Assembly (NCBI GenBank): GCA_017484135.1
Contig: JAFUTQ010000104.1
Span: 1-54,486 of the forward strand
Length of the DNA: 54,486 nt
Reading direction: 5' to 3'
DNA from: Lachnospiraceae bacterium
Lineage (GTDB): Bacteria; Bacillota; Clostridia; Lachnospirales; Lachnospiraceae
A program made the translations under genes and the position numbers. The notes beneath the pieces are model-generated. The model had not been told where the DNA came from. It made no database searches and was given only the letters and a program-made list of their open reading frames with translations. This document shows, one piece after another, positions 25,524-34,495 of this stretch (positions within the stretch are counted from its first letter, which is position 1; the number at the start of each line of letters is the position of its first letter).

Positions 25524-28109
25524 ATGAACATTCAGAAATTTACACAAAAATCAGTAGAAGCGATCAACGATTGCGAGAAGCTGGCCTATGAATATGGAAA
25601 TCAGGAAATTGAACAGGAGCATTTGCTGGTGGCATTGCTGCAGCAGGAGGATGGACTGATCTTAAAACTAATCGAAAAGATGGAGATTCAGAAAGAGCAT
25701 TTTACGGACAATGCGATCCGCCATCTGAAAGCGCGCACCAAGGTGTCCGGCGGGCAGGTGTTTGTGGGGCAGAACTTAAATAAGGTTCTGATTCATGCGG
25801 AGGACGAGGCGAAACAGATGGGGGACGAGTACGTGTCGGTGGAGCATCTGTTTCTGGCCATGCTGCAGTATCCCAACAAGGCCATGCAGGAAATTTTTAA
25901 GGAATATGGCATCACCAGAGATCGCTTTTTGCAGGCGCTTTCCACAGTGAGAGGCAATCAGCGGGTGACCTCGGACAACCCGGAGGCAACCTATGATACG
26001 CTGGAAAAATACGGCTATGACATGGTGGAACGCGCCAGAGCACAGAAATTAGACCCGGTGATCGGGAGAGATGCGGAGATCCGGAATGTGGTTCGCATCC
26101 TGTCCCGGAAGACAAAAAACAATCCGGTGCTGATCGGAGAGCCGGGTGTCGGAAAAACCGCAGTGGTAGAAGGACTGGCACAGCGTATCGTGCGGGGAGA
26201 CGTGCCGGAGGGATTGAAGGATAAGCGCCTGTTCGCATTGGATATGGGTGCACTGGTAGCCGGAGCAAAATACCGCGGGGAATTTGAAGAGCGCTTAAAA
26301 GCAGTGCTGGATGACATCAAACAGTCAGACGGGCAGATCATATTGTTTATTGATGAGCTGCATACGATTGTGGGAGCCGGAAAGAGCGAGGGAGCCATGG
26401 ATGCCGGACAATTGTTAAAGCCGATGCTGGCAAGGGGCGAGCTCCACTGCATCGGTGCCACCACCCTGGATGAATACCGGGAATACATCGAAAAGGACGC
26501 AGCTCTCGAGCGGCGGTTTCAGCCCGTCATGGTGGCAGAGCCCACCGTGGAGGATACCATTTCGATCCTTCGCGGATTAAAGGAGCGCTATGAGGTGTTC
26601 CATGGGGTAAAGATTACGGATGGAGCGTTGGTTTCCGCCGCAGTGCTTTCCAACCGTTATATCTCAGACCGTTTCCTGCCGGACAAGGCCATCGATCTGG
26701 TGGACGAGGCATGTGCCCTGATCAAGACGGAGCTGGATTCCATGCCGACCGAGCTGGATGAGCTGAACCGCCGCGTGATGCAGATGGAAATCGAGGAGAC
26801 CGCCTTAAAGAAGGAGGATGACCGTCTCAGTCAGGAACGGCTTTCCAATCTGCAAAAGGAGCTTGCGGAGCTGCGGAGTGAATTTCAAAGCCGCAAGGCG
26901 CAGTGGGACAATGAGAAAAAGTCCGTGGAAAAGGTACAGAAGCTCCGGGAAGAGCTGGAAAACGTCAAGAAGGAGATCGCAGAGGCGGAGCAAAATTATG
27001 ATCTAAACAAGGCGGCAGAGCTAAAATACGGCAGACTTCCCCAGATCCAGCAGCAGCTGGAGGCAGAGGAATCCACGGTAAAGGGAGAGAATCTGTCGCT
27101 GGTACATGAAAATGTGAGCGAGGAGGAGATCGCAAAGATCATTTCCCGTTGGACGGGAATACCGGTGGCAAAGCTGACCGAGAGCGAGCGCAACAAGACC
27201 CTTCATCTGGACGAGGAGCTTCACAGGCGTGTCATCGGGCAGGACGAGGGCGTGACCAAGGTGACAGAGGCAATCATTCGCTCCAAGGCCGGAATCAAAG
27301 ACCCTTCCAAGCCCATCGGCTCCTTCCTGTTTCTGGGACCCACCGGTGTGGGAAAGACAGAATTGGCGAAGGCATTGGCGGCAAGTCTTTTTGATGATGA
27401 ATCCAACATGGTGCGGCTGGATATGAGTGAGTACATGGAGAAGTATTCCGTTTCCCGCCTGATCGGAGCGCCTCCGGGATATGTGGGCTATGACGAGGGC
27501 GGACAGCTGACGGAGGCAGTGCGCAGAAAGCCCTATTCGGTGATCCTTTTTGACGAGGTAGAGAAAGCGCATCCCGATGTGTTCAATGTGCTGCTGCAGG
27601 TGCTGGATGACGGGCGGATTACGGATTCCCAGGGGCGAACCGTAGATTTTAAGAATACCATCATCATCATGACCTCCAATCTGGGCTCCATGCATTTGCT
27701 AGAGGGAATTGACGAGCAGGGAGAAATCAAACCCGAGGCAGAGGAACTGGTCATGAACGAGCTGCGCGGAAATTTCCGACCGGAATTTTTGAATCGGTTG
27801 GACGAGATCATTCTGTTTAAGCCTTTGACGAGGGACAATATCGGAAATATCATCCGTCTGTTGATGGAGGAGCTGAACCGGCGTCTTGCGGATCGGGAGA
27901 TTTCCGTGGAGCTGACGGATGCTGCGGAAGCATATATCGTGGAGCATGCTTATGATCCGGTATACGGGGCACGTCCGCTCAAGCGTTTTCTTCAAAAGCA
28001 TGTGGAGACATTGTCTGCAAAGCTGATTCTGGCGGATCAGGTGCGGGCGGGGGATAGGATTGTGATTGATGCGAAAGGAGAGGGTTTAACTGCCGACGTC
28101 CTGTCATAA
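25524..28109 (+). CDS. clpB: ATP-dependent disaggregase ClpB (Hsp100)
   Basis: ClpB is an 861-residue hexameric chaperone that threads aggregated proteins through its pore together with DnaK. It has the full family layout: Clp N-domain repeats (residues 1-145), a first AAA+ module with GEPGVGKT and ILFIDELHT, and a coiled-coil middle domain around 400-520. A second AAA+ module carries [10 protein letters not shown] and [10 protein letters not shown], and the C-terminal domain contains [10 protein letters not shown]. The length matches the family. GAGGGGTGATAAATT precedes the ATG. Its promoter overlaps a CIRCE-like operator, so heat-shock control by HrcA is likely. No ClpP-binding IGF/IGL loop was noticed, consistent with ClpB rather than ClpC/A. 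Confidence 0.97.
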   Translation: MNIQKFTQKSVEAINDCEKLAYEYGNQEIEQEHLLVALLQQEDGLILKLIEKMEIQKEHFTDNAIRHLKARTKVSGGQVFVGQNLNKVLIHAEDEAKQMGDEYVSVEHLFLAMLQYPNKAMQEIFKEYGITRDRFLQALSTVRGNQRVTSDNPEATYDTLEKYGYDMVERARAQKLDPVIGRDAEIRNVVRILSRKTKNNPVLIGEPGVGKTAVVEGLAQRIVRGDVPEGLKDKRLFALDMGALVAGAKYRGEFEERLKAVLDDIKQSDGQIILFIDELHTIVGAGKSEGAMDAGQLLKPMLARGELHCIGATTLDEYREYIEKDAALERRFQPVMVAEPTVEDTISILRGLKERYEVFHGVKITDGALVSAAVLSNRYISDRFLPDKAIDLVDEACALIKTELDSMPTELDELNRRVMQMEIEETALKKEDDRLSQERLSNLQKELAELRSEFQSRKAQWDNEKKSVEKVQKLREELENVKKEIAEAEQNYDLNKAAELKYGRLPQIQQQLEAEESTVKGENLSLVHENVSEEEIAKIISRWTGIPVAKLTESERNKTLHLDEELHRRVIGQDEGVTKVTEAIIRSKAGIKDPSKPIGSFLFLGPTGVGKTELAKALAASLFDDESNMVRLDMSEYMEKYSVSRLIGAPPGYVGYDEGGQLTEAVRRKPYSVILFDEVEKAHPDVFNVLLQVLDDGRITDSQGRTVDFKNTIIIMTSNLGSMHLLEGIDEQGEIKPEAEELVMNELRGNFRPEFLNRLDEIILFKPLTRDNIGNIIRLLMEELNRRLADREISVELTDAAEAYIVEHAYDPVYGARPLKRFLQKHVETLSAKLILADQVRAGDRIVIDAKGEGLTADVLS

Positions 28110-28147
28110 CCGATTTATGCAAAACATATATTTCTAATAACTGAATC

Positions 28148-28837
28148 GTGGCGGCATATGCGATGTGGAAAAAATGTATGATGTTTTGCATGCTCTGCAT
28201 GACGTTCTGTTGCGGGATCTGTGCGTTTGAAAAATGGAAAAATCAACAGATTGTGGCAACGGATAATGAATATACAGCGGAACAAAAAAAGGTTGCGATT
28301 ACATTCGACGATGGTCCAAGCCCGGAGACAACGGAGAAGCTGTTGGCGGGACTTGCGGAGCGCAATGTAAAGGCAACCTTTTTTGTGATCGGAAAGAAGG
28401 CGGAGGAATGCCCCGAGCTGATCAAAGAGATATATGACGGAGGGCATCTGATCGGCAATCATTCCTACGATCATGTAAATCTGGGAGAATTGCCGGAGGA
28501 GGAGGCCTGCGACCAGATCACGCATACGATTCAGGTGATTTATGAGCTCACAGGGGAATATCCCCAGTATCTGCGGTCGCCCTTTGGGAGCACCAAGACA
28601 AATCTGGAATGTGATGTGGGCATGTTTGAGGTGCTCTGGGATGTGGATCCGAGGGACTGGGAGGTAAAGGATGCAGACACGATCATTGAGCGCGTGGTGT
28701 CAGATGTGGGAGAAAATGATATTATCCTGTTGCATGACGGCTATGATACCAGTGTGATCGCCGCATTTGCCATCATAGACATTCTTCAGGCAAGAGGATA
28801 TGAGTTTGTGACCGTCGATGAATTGATTTTTGAGTAG
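28148..28837 (+). CDS. Polysaccharide deacetylase (NodB homology), membrane-anchored
   Basis: This 229-residue protein probably removes acetyl groups from peptidoglycan or another surface glycan. The NodB motifs are complete: TFDDGPS (motif 1), HSYDH (motif 2, metal-binding His pair), RSPFGS (motif 3), DPRDW (motif 4) and ILLHDG (motif 5). The N-terminus is a short hydrophobic segment that should act as signal anchor. It is unusually rich in Cys (CMMFCMLCMTFCCGIC). The start is uncertain: GTG at 28148 or ATG at 28163, with no good ribosome binding site before either. It is not obviously part of an operon with clpB, 38 bases upstream. Confidence 0.88.
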   Translation: MAAYAMWKKCMMFCMLCMTFCCGICAFEKWKNQQIVATDNEYTAEQKKVAITFDDGPSPETTEKLLAGLAERNVKATFFVIGKKAEECPELIKEIYDGGHLIGNHSYDHVNLGELPEEEACDQITHTIQVIYELTGEYPQYLRSPFGSTKTNLECDVGMFEVLWDVDPRDWEVKDADTIIERVVSDVGENDIILLHDGYDTSVIAAFAIIDILQARGYEFVTVDELIFE

Positions 28838-28844
28838 ATAAGGC

Positions 28845-28873
28845 TTGTCAAAAGAGCGGTTTTCATGTATTGT
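28845..28873 (+). promoter_or_regulatory. Candidate promoter upstream of rarA
   Basis: TTGTCA (28845-28850) and TATTGT (28868-28873) are 17 bases apart in the AT-rich gap between the deacetylase and rarA. The match is moderate and the leader would be about 115 bases. Confidence 0.35.
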
Positions 28874-28995
28874 ATTAAAAGGAAAATGAATTAAGATGAA
28901 TTTAAAAAGTCATTTTTACAGAAATAATCCCATAAAAATAAAAAAAGAATGGGACAAAATGCAGGATTGAACTTGCGATTATTCATGGAGTGGCG

Positions 28996-30357
28996 ATGGA
29001 TCTATTTAGTTATATGCGGGAACAGAATATGGAAAAGGAAGCGCCCCTGGCCTCCCGCTTGCGTCCGGTTACCTTGGATGAGGTGGTCGGACAGGAGCAT
29101 ATCATTGGAAAGGACAAGCTTTTGTATCGGGCAATCCTTGCGGACAAACTGAGCTCCATTATTTTTTACGGTCCGCCGGGAACGGGAAAAACTACTTTGG
29201 CAAAGGTGATCGCCCATACCACTAGTGCCGAGTTTACCCAGATCAATGCCACCTCTGCCGGGAAAAAGGATATGGAAGCGGTGGTGGAACAGGCGAAAAA
29301 CAATCAGGGCATGTATGGCAAAAAGACCATTTTGTTTATTGATGAGATTCACCGTTTTAACAAAGGACAGCAGGATTATCTGCTTCCCTTCGTGGAGGAC
29401 GGAACCGTGATCCTGATCGGGGCAACCACGGAAAATCCCTATTTTGAAGTAAATGGTGCTCTGCTGTCACGCTCCATCATCTTTGAACTCAAGCCTTTGG
29501 ATAAGGAAGACATCAAAACCCTTCTCCTGCGGGCGGTGACTGACCGGGAAAAGGGGATGGGGGCATACGAGGCGCAGATCGATGCGGATGCACTGGAATT
29601 TCTGGCGGATGTTTCTAACGGAGATGCCAGAGCCGCCCTTACCGCTGTGGAGCTGGGGGTTCTGACGACTCCCAGAGGGGAGGATGGCAGGATCCATATT
29701 ACGCTGGATGTGGCGCAGGAGTGCATTCAGAAACGTGTGGTGCGCTATGATAAGACCGGGGACAACCACTATGACACCATCTCCGCATTTATCAAGAGCA
29801 TGCGGGGAACGGATCCCGATGCGGCCGTATATTATCTGGCGCGGATGCTTTACGCGGGAGAGGACATCCGCTTTATCGCAAGGCGGATCATGATCTGCGC
29901 TGCAGAGGATGTGGGTACCGCAGACCCCATGGCATTGGTGGTGGCGACATCCGCGGCTCAGGCAGTGGAGCGCATCGGCATGCCGGAGGCGCAGATCATT
30001 CTGGCAGAGGCGGTAAATTATGTGGCGAGTGCGCCAAAGAGCAATGCATCCTACATGGCGGTCAATCGAGCAATGGATGTCGTCGCCCACACAAAGACCG
30101 CACCGATTCCCACCCATTTGCAGGATTCCCACTATAAATCGTCAGGAAAACTGGGACATGGCGTGGGTTATCAGTATGCGCACGACTATCCGCATCATTA
30201 TGTCAGGCAGCAATATCTGCCGGATGGCCTGCAGGGGGAACGCTTTTACGAGCCCGGTGAAAACGGCCGGGAGAAGGAAATCGGTGCATGGCTGGACTGG
30301 CTGAGAGCGGGAGGCGACGGGGAACCGCCGCATGAAAGCTTGTTTGTTTACCGGTAA
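28996..30357 (+). CDS. rarA: Replication-associated recombination ATPase RarA (MgsA)
   Basis: RarA is a 453-residue AAA+ ATPase of the clamp-loader-like family that works at stalled replication forks. Walker A is YGPPGTGKTTL, Walker B is ILFIDEIHRFNK and sensor 1 is GATTENP. The C-terminal part has the family's tetramerisation signature (AAEDVGTADP, VNYVASAPKSN, YKSSGKLGHGVGYQYAHDYP). The ATG at 28996 is preferred over the GTG at 28990 because GGAG sits just before it. The N-terminal LASRLRPVTLDEVVGQEHI is typical of the family. Confidence 0.94.
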   Translation: MDLFSYMREQNMEKEAPLASRLRPVTLDEVVGQEHIIGKDKLLYRAILADKLSSIIFYGPPGTGKTTLAKVIAHTTSAEFTQINATSAGKKDMEAVVEQAKNNQGMYGKKTILFIDEIHRFNKGQQDYLLPFVEDGTVILIGATTENPYFEVNGALLSRSIIFELKPLDKEDIKTLLLRAVTDREKGMGAYEAQIDADALEFLADVSNGDARAALTAVELGVLTTPRGEDGRIHITLDVAQECIQKRVVRYDKTGDNHYDTISAFIKSMRGTDPDAAVYYLARMLYAGEDIRFIARRIMICAAEDVGTADPMALVVATSAAQAVERIGMPEAQIILAEAVNYVASAPKSNASYMAVNRAMDVVAHTKTAPIPTHLQDSHYKSSGKLGHGVGYQYAHDYPHHYVRQQYLPDGLQGERFYEPGENGREKEIGAWLDWLRAGGDGEPPHESLFVYR

Positions 30358-30397
30358 CCACAATTATAAATATTGAAAAACAGGAGGAAATAGCATC

Positions 30398-31684
30398 ATG
30401 CAGTCTTATGAGGAAATGTCAAAGGAACAGTTGTACGAGCTTCAGGAGGGCTTGGAGAAGGAATACGCAAAATATAAAGGGATGGGACTTTCCCTGAACA
30501 TGGCAAGAGGAAAGCCCTCCGCAGCCCAGCTTGATCTGACCATGCCCATGATGGATACGCTGGACAGCAGCAGTGAACTGGTGGCGACAGACGGAACGGA
30601 CTGCCGGAACTATGGTGGATTGGACGGCGTTCCGGAGGCAAAGGAACTGATTGCCCAGATGGTGGACAGCAAGCCGGAAAATGTCATTGTATACGGAAAT
30701 GCAAGTCTGAATGTCATGTATGACACGGTTTCCCGCTCCTTTACCCACGGCGTGATGGGTCATACCCCGTGGTACAAGCTGGACAAAGTAAAATTTCTCT
30801 GTCCGGTTCCGGGGTATGATAGGCATTTTTCCATCACCGAATTTTTCGGCATTGAGATGGTCAATGTTCCGATGAAGGAGGACGGACCGGACATGGATCT
30901 GGTGGAATCGCTGGTAAGCAGTGATGAGACGATCAAGGGAATCTGGTGCGTGCCAAAGTATTCCAATCCGCAGGGCATCGTGTATTCCGACGAGACGGTG
31001 CGGCGTTTTGCAAATCTGAAGCCGGCAGCCAAGGATTTCCGGATCTATTGGGATAATGCGTATGTGGTACATCATCTGTATGAGGATGACCAGGCAGAGA
31101 TTTTAGATATTCTGGAGGAGTGTGAAAAGGCAGGAAATCCCGACATGGTCTATGAATTCTGCTCCACCTCCAAGATCAGCTTTTCCGGTGCCGGAATTGC
31201 GGGGCTCGTCACCTCAAAGGCAAATATTGAGGATATCAAAAAGCAGATGACCATTCAGACCATCGGCTTTGACAAGATCAACCAGCTGCGCCATGTCCGC
31301 TACTTTAAGGACATCAATGGAATCAAGGCACACATGAAAAAGCATGCTGATCTGATGCGTCCGAAATTCGAGATGGTAGAAAAGATTCTGGAGGAGGAAC
31401 TGGGCGGACTTGGAATTGCAAGCTGGCTCAATCCGAAGGGCGGTTACTTTATCTGTTTTGAGTCTCTGGAGGGCTGTGCAAAAGACATTGTGGCAAGAGC
31501 ACAGGAGGCAGGCGTGACTATGACGCCGGCAGGGGCACCGTTCCCTTACGGAAAAGATCCGAAGGATTCCGTCATCCGTATCGCGCCGACACTTCCCACG
31601 ACAGAGGAGCTGGAGACGGCCACCAGAATCTTTGTGATCTGTGTAAAGCTTGCCAGCATTGAAAAATTTTTGAAAAATGAGTAG
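30398..31684 (+). CDS. PLP-dependent aminotransferase, class I/II (aspartate aminotransferase-like)
   Basis: This 428-residue fold-type I aminotransferase has features of the less common aspartate aminotransferase subgroup that includes mycobacterial Rv3722c. The N-terminus contains LNMARGKPSAAQLDL and DCRNYGGLDGVPEAK, typical of that subgroup. The PLP Lys is in FCSTSKISFSGAG, and the Asp/Tyr pair contacting the pyridine ring is in WDNAYVVHHL. The C-terminal substrate-binding Arg is probably in DSVIRIAPTLP. CAGGAGGAAATAGC precedes the ATG. It is followed by glyA, another PLP enzyme of amino-acid metabolism, after a small ORF. Aspartate and glutamate as substrates are inferred from the family. 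Confidence 0.85.
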   Translation: MQSYEEMSKEQLYELQEGLEKEYAKYKGMGLSLNMARGKPSAAQLDLTMPMMDTLDSSSELVATDGTDCRNYGGLDGVPEAKELIAQMVDSKPENVIVYGNASLNVMYDTVSRSFTHGVMGHTPWYKLDKVKFLCPVPGYDRHFSITEFFGIEMVNVPMKEDGPDMDLVESLVSSDETIKGIWCVPKYSNPQGIVYSDETVRRFANLKPAAKDFRIYWDNAYVVHHLYEDDQAEILDILEECEKAGNPDMVYEFCSTSKISFSGAGIAGLVTSKANIEDIKKQMTIQTIGFDKINQLRHVRYFKDINGIKAHMKKHADLMRPKFEMVEKILEEELGGLGIASWLNPKGGYFICFESLEGCAKDIVARAQEAGVTMTPAGAPFPYGKDPKDSVIRIAPTLPTTEELETATRIFVICVKLASIEKFLKNE

Positions 31685-31807
31685 ATATCTACCGAAGGAT
31701 ACTCTATAATGAGAGAGAATGCTAGGCTGTTGACGTTATCAAGTGACGTGAAACCCGTGTCCCAAGGATAGCATCCGGTTTATTATCAATAGAGGGAGAG
31801 GACTTAT
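31685..31807 (+). promoter_or_regulatory. Leader of the small ORF/glyA unit
   Basis: A TATAAT box lies at 31705-31710 without a convincing -35. The predicted transcript then contains ATGCTA (31719-31724) able to pair with TAGCAT (31769-31774), enclosing a 44-base segment with ACGT...ACGT and CGTGAAACCCGTG. It resembles a structured leader, but I do not recognise it as any known riboswitch class. The hallmark of the ZTP class, often found before glyA, is absent. Confidence 0.35.
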
Positions 31808-31954
31808 ATGGGAATGACGAACCGACAGTTTGAAGGTTTTATCAGAGCGCTCCTATCGATTGCAAAACAGGCGTTAAAAGTAAATCCCGACAATGAGTCA
31901 ATACAGGATCTTATAGAAGTCTTGCAGGCAACTTTAGAGGATGGGACAGAATAG
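31808..31954 (+). CDS. Small protein of unknown function, 48 residues
   Basis: This short ORF has a strong ribosome binding site (GAGGGAGAGG) before the ATG. It encodes MGMTNRQFEGFIRALLSIAK followed by a predicted amphipathic helix with alternating Leu/Ile (IQDLIEVLQATLED). No Cys, signal peptide or membrane segment is present. It ends 45 bases before glyA and is likely co-transcribed with it. The well-placed site and helical pattern make it credible despite its size. I do not recognise the family. Confidence 0.55.
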   Translation: MGMTNRQFEGFIRALLSIAKQALKVNPDNESIQDLIEVLQATLEDGTE

Positions 31955-31999
31955 GGAGACGGCAAGCATAATATTATCAAACGCACAAGGAGATCAACT

Positions 32000-33238
32000 A
32001 TGTACACGTTAGAAGATATTCAGAAGGTCGATTCTGAGATTGCATCCGCTATGACGGCGGAGTTTGACAGGCAGAACAGCCACATTGAGCTGATCGCATC
32101 GGAAAACTGGGTAAGCCCGGCGGTCATGTCCGCAATGGGCAGCGTTCTGACCAACAAATACGCAGAGGGCTATCCGGGAAAGAGATACTATGGCGGCTGC
32201 GACTGTGTCGATGTCGTGGAGACGCTTGCCATCGAGCGGGCAAAGGAGCTGTTTGGCTGTGATTATGCCAACGTGCAGCCGCATTCGGGGGCACAGGCCA
32301 ACATGGCTGTTCAGCTGGCAGTGCTGCAGCCGGGAGATACCGTGATGGGCATGAACTTAGACCACGGCGGACACCTGACCCATGGAAGTCCGGCAAACTT
32401 TTCCGGGAAATACTTCAACATTGTTCCCTATGGGGTCAATGATGAGGGCTTTATCGATTATGACAAGGTGGAGGAGATTGCAAAGGAGAGCAAGCCCAAA
32501 ATGATCATCGCAGGCGCGTCCGCATATGCCAGAACCATAGATTTCAAGCGGTTCCGGGAGATCGCAGATCAGGTAGGCGCGGTTCTGATGGTGGATATGG
32601 CGCACATCGCCGGACTGGTGGCAGCGGGACTTCATCCAAGTCCGATTCCCTATGCGGATGTTGTGACCACCACCACCCACAAGACGCTGCGGGGACCGAG
32701 AGGCGGTATGATCCTCTGCAATCAGGAGGCAGCGGACAAGTTCAACTTCAACAAGGCAGTGTTCCCGGGGATTCAGGGAGGCCCGCTGATGCATGTGATC
32801 GCTGCAAAGGCGGTATGCTTCAAGGAGGCGCTGCAGCCGGAGTTCAAGGTATACCAGCAGGGAATCGTGGACAATGCACAGGCCTTGTGTAAGGGACTTT
32901 TGAGCAGGGAGATCCGAATCGTATCCGGCGGAACGGACAACCATCTGATGCTGGTGGATCTGACCAACTATGACCTGACCGGAAAAGTGGTGGAGAAGCT
33001 TTTGGATTCGGTCAACATCACCTGCAACAAGAACACGATTCCGAACGATCCGAAGTCTCCGTTCGTGACCAGCGGAATCCGGCTTGGTACGGCGGCGGTT
33101 ACCTCCCGCGGCATGAACACAGAGGATATGGATCAGATTGCGGAAGCCATCGCGGCAATGATCCGGGAAGGCGAAGCTGCATCGGAGAAGGCAAAAGCCA
33201 TTGTGGCTGCATTGACGGAGAAGTATCCGTTAAAATAG
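32000..33238 (+). CDS. glyA: Serine hydroxymethyltransferase
   Basis: GlyA is a 412-residue PLP enzyme that interconverts serine and glycine while loading one carbon onto tetrahydrofolate. Characteristic stretches are [57 protein letters not shown], the PLP Lys in [13 protein letters not shown], and [30 protein letters not shown] precedes the ATG. Length and motifs are normal. It supplies one-carbon units used by purN, thyA and folA-linked steps encoded further along this window. Confidence 0.97.
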   Translation: MYTLEDIQKVDSEIASAMTAEFDRQNSHIELIASENWVSPAVMSAMGSVLTNKYAEGYPGKRYYGGCDCVDVVETLAIERAKELFGCDYANVQPHSGAQANMAVQLAVLQPGDTVMGMNLDHGGHLTHGSPANFSGKYFNIVPYGVNDEGFIDYDKVEEIAKESKPKMIIAGASAYARTIDFKRFREIADQVGAVLMVDMAHIAGLVAAGLHPSPIPYADVVTTTTHKTLRGPRGGMILCNQEAADKFNFNKAVFPGIQGGPLMHVIAAKAVCFKEALQPEFKVYQQGIVDNAQALCKGLLSREIRIVSGGTDNHLMLVDLTNYDLTGKVVEKLLDSVNITCNKNTIPNDPKSPFVTSGIRLGTAAVTSRGMNTEDMDQIAEAIAAMIREGEAASEKAKAIVAALTEKYPLK

Positions 33239-33263
33239 TATTTAGTGGACATTAAAAAAAAAT

Positions 33264-33300
33264 CGGCATAGTCGGGAATTGCGGCTATGCCGTTCGTTCT
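33264..33300 (+). terminator. Terminator after glyA
   Basis: CGGCATAG (33264-33271) pairs perfectly with CTATGCCG (33285-33292) around a 13-base loop, followed by TTCGTTCT on the plus strand. A run of A precedes the stem, so it can also terminate minus-strand transcripts. Confidence 0.65.
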
Positions 33301-33319
33301 GTTTGTAAAGGTTGGAAAG

Positions 33320-33943
33320 ATGGCAGAAAATGATACACAAAAACGCATGCTCTATGACAAAGACATCCGGGAGCCGCTGTTTGACTTTCTGGAAGAGCGA
33401 TATGGGAAGGTACGGATCCTGGAGGAAAAATGTACCGGCAAAGCGAGAGCGGATGTGGTTATGATCACCCCGGATACGCTTTATGGGATAGAAATCAAGA
33501 GCGACGCGGACACCTATGCAAGGCTTGATAAACAGGTCAAAAATTACAATTGGTACTATGACAAAAATATGATCGTCGCCGGAACCTCCCACGCGGCGCA
33601 CATCAAGGAACATGTGCCCGAATGGTGGGGCATTTTCACCGTGGAACTGGATGAGAATGGCGAGGTTGACTTCTATGTTTTACGGGAGCCCGGGGAGAAT
33701 CCGAAGGTAAAAGAGGAGCGGAAGATTACGATTCTCTGGCGGACGGAGCTGAATCATTTATTGGAAAAAAATAAGCTTCCGAAGTACCGTGACAAGAGCA
33801 AGAAGTTTGTGCAGGACAAGCTGATGGAGAAGGTCCCGGGGGAAATTCTGTGGCCGCAGGCATATGAGGAGCTCTTTGAGCGGGATTACAATACGATTGG
33901 TCAGGAGATCGAGGAGTTTCGGAGAAAACGGAGTCTGGCATAG
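33320..33943 (+). CDS. sce7726-like protein with PD-(D/E)XK core
   Basis: This 207-residue protein resembles the sce7726 family, which has no settled function. The start at 33320 has AAGG upstream and gives MAENDTQKRML; the frame is open to 33287, inside the glyA terminator. The core looks like a nuclease fold: DIREPLFDFLEERYG, then GKARADVVMITPDTLYGIEIKSD (Asp, then E-I-K), then a Gln in KQVKNYNWYYD and a VPEWWGIF patch. Such proteins occur near phage and defence genes. It ends 3 bases from the stop of a convergent XRE regulator, so the two form a compact opposing pair. Confidence 0.7.
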   Translation: MAENDTQKRMLYDKDIREPLFDFLEERYGKVRILEEKCTGKARADVVMITPDTLYGIEIKSDADTYARLDKQVKNYNWYYDKNMIVAGTSHAAHIKEHVPEWWGIFTVELDENGEVDFYVLREPGENPKVKEERKITILWRTELNHLLEKNKLPKYRDKSKKFVQDKLMEKVPGEILWPQAYEELFERDYNTIGQEIEEFRRKRSLA

Positions 33944-33946
33944 CTG

Positions 33947-34273
33947 TCAGGCTTTTCTTGCGTGTCCTTTCGCAAGCTCGTCCACGATAACAGCTATGCT
34001 TTGAAGCTGTCTGCAATTAAGTTTTTTCAGGTTTATCAGGATGTCCCGGAATTCTTCCGGGACTTTTACATCTGTATCAAAAAATTCTAAGGGCGTAATG
34101 CCTAAATATTCACAAATAAAAAAAAAGGATGACATAGAAGGCAACGCCTTGCCTGTCTCAATATTATTGATATATCCGGGATTCTGTCCGATCGAAAGAC
34201 TCATGTCGCGGGCAGATACCCCCTTTTGGCTGCGCAGCTGTGATAATCGTGTCGGGAACATTTCTTCATACAT
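33947..34273 (-). CDS. XRE-family helix-turn-helix regulator
   Basis: This 108-residue DNA-binding protein has an HTH_XRE domain at residues 6-62: RLSQLRSQKGVSARDMSLSI, then NPGYINNIETGKALPSMSSF and YLGITPLEFF. The C-terminal part (ILINLKKLNCRQLQSIAVIV) is a helical segment likely used for dimerisation. The ATG at 34273 is preferred because AAAGGTGGTGA precedes it; a GTG at 34285 is also in frame. It is transcribed away from the BspA-like gene, and the 220-base gap between them contains three CGATAAAA direct repeats that could be its operator. Control of the surface-protein gene is an inference. Confidence 0.85.
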   Translation of the reverse strand: MYEEMFPTRLSQLRSQKGVSARDMSLSIGQNPGYINNIETGKALPSMSSFFFICEYLGITPLEFFDTDVKVPEEFRDILINLKKLNCRQLQSIAVIVDELAKGHARKA

Positions 34274-34338
34274 ATGATTCACCACCTTTGATCGTTACGA
34301 TTCACTTTGTAAGCAGTAGTTATTTATCATATTGTATC

Positions 34339-34439
34339 CGATAAAAATAGAATTATAATTGACTGAATCCGTAGATTGTGCTATGATAACGGAATGAAAG
34401 CGATAAAATGGTTTAGATAAGTGAAATAAAACGATAAAA
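34339..34439 (+). promoter_or_regulatory. Promoter with three CGATAAAA direct repeats
   Basis: TTGACT (34359-34364) and TATGAT (34382-34387), 17 bases apart, make a good sigma-A promoter for the BspA-like gene. CGATAAAA occurs at 34339-34346, 34401-34408 and 34432-34439, flanking the promoter on both sides. The repeats look like binding sites of a regulator, possibly the adjacent XRE protein. Confidence 0.5.
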
Positions 34440-34495
34440 GTAAAGATTACACCAAATCCTGAAAAAATAATCGGGAAAAGGAAAGGAGAAATGAT

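Noticed and set aside
31685-31807. ZTP or THF riboswitch before glyA
   Set aside because: The conserved CCGCCTGGGC-type end of the ZTP class and the THF core are absent; only a short stem and promoter-like box are visible.
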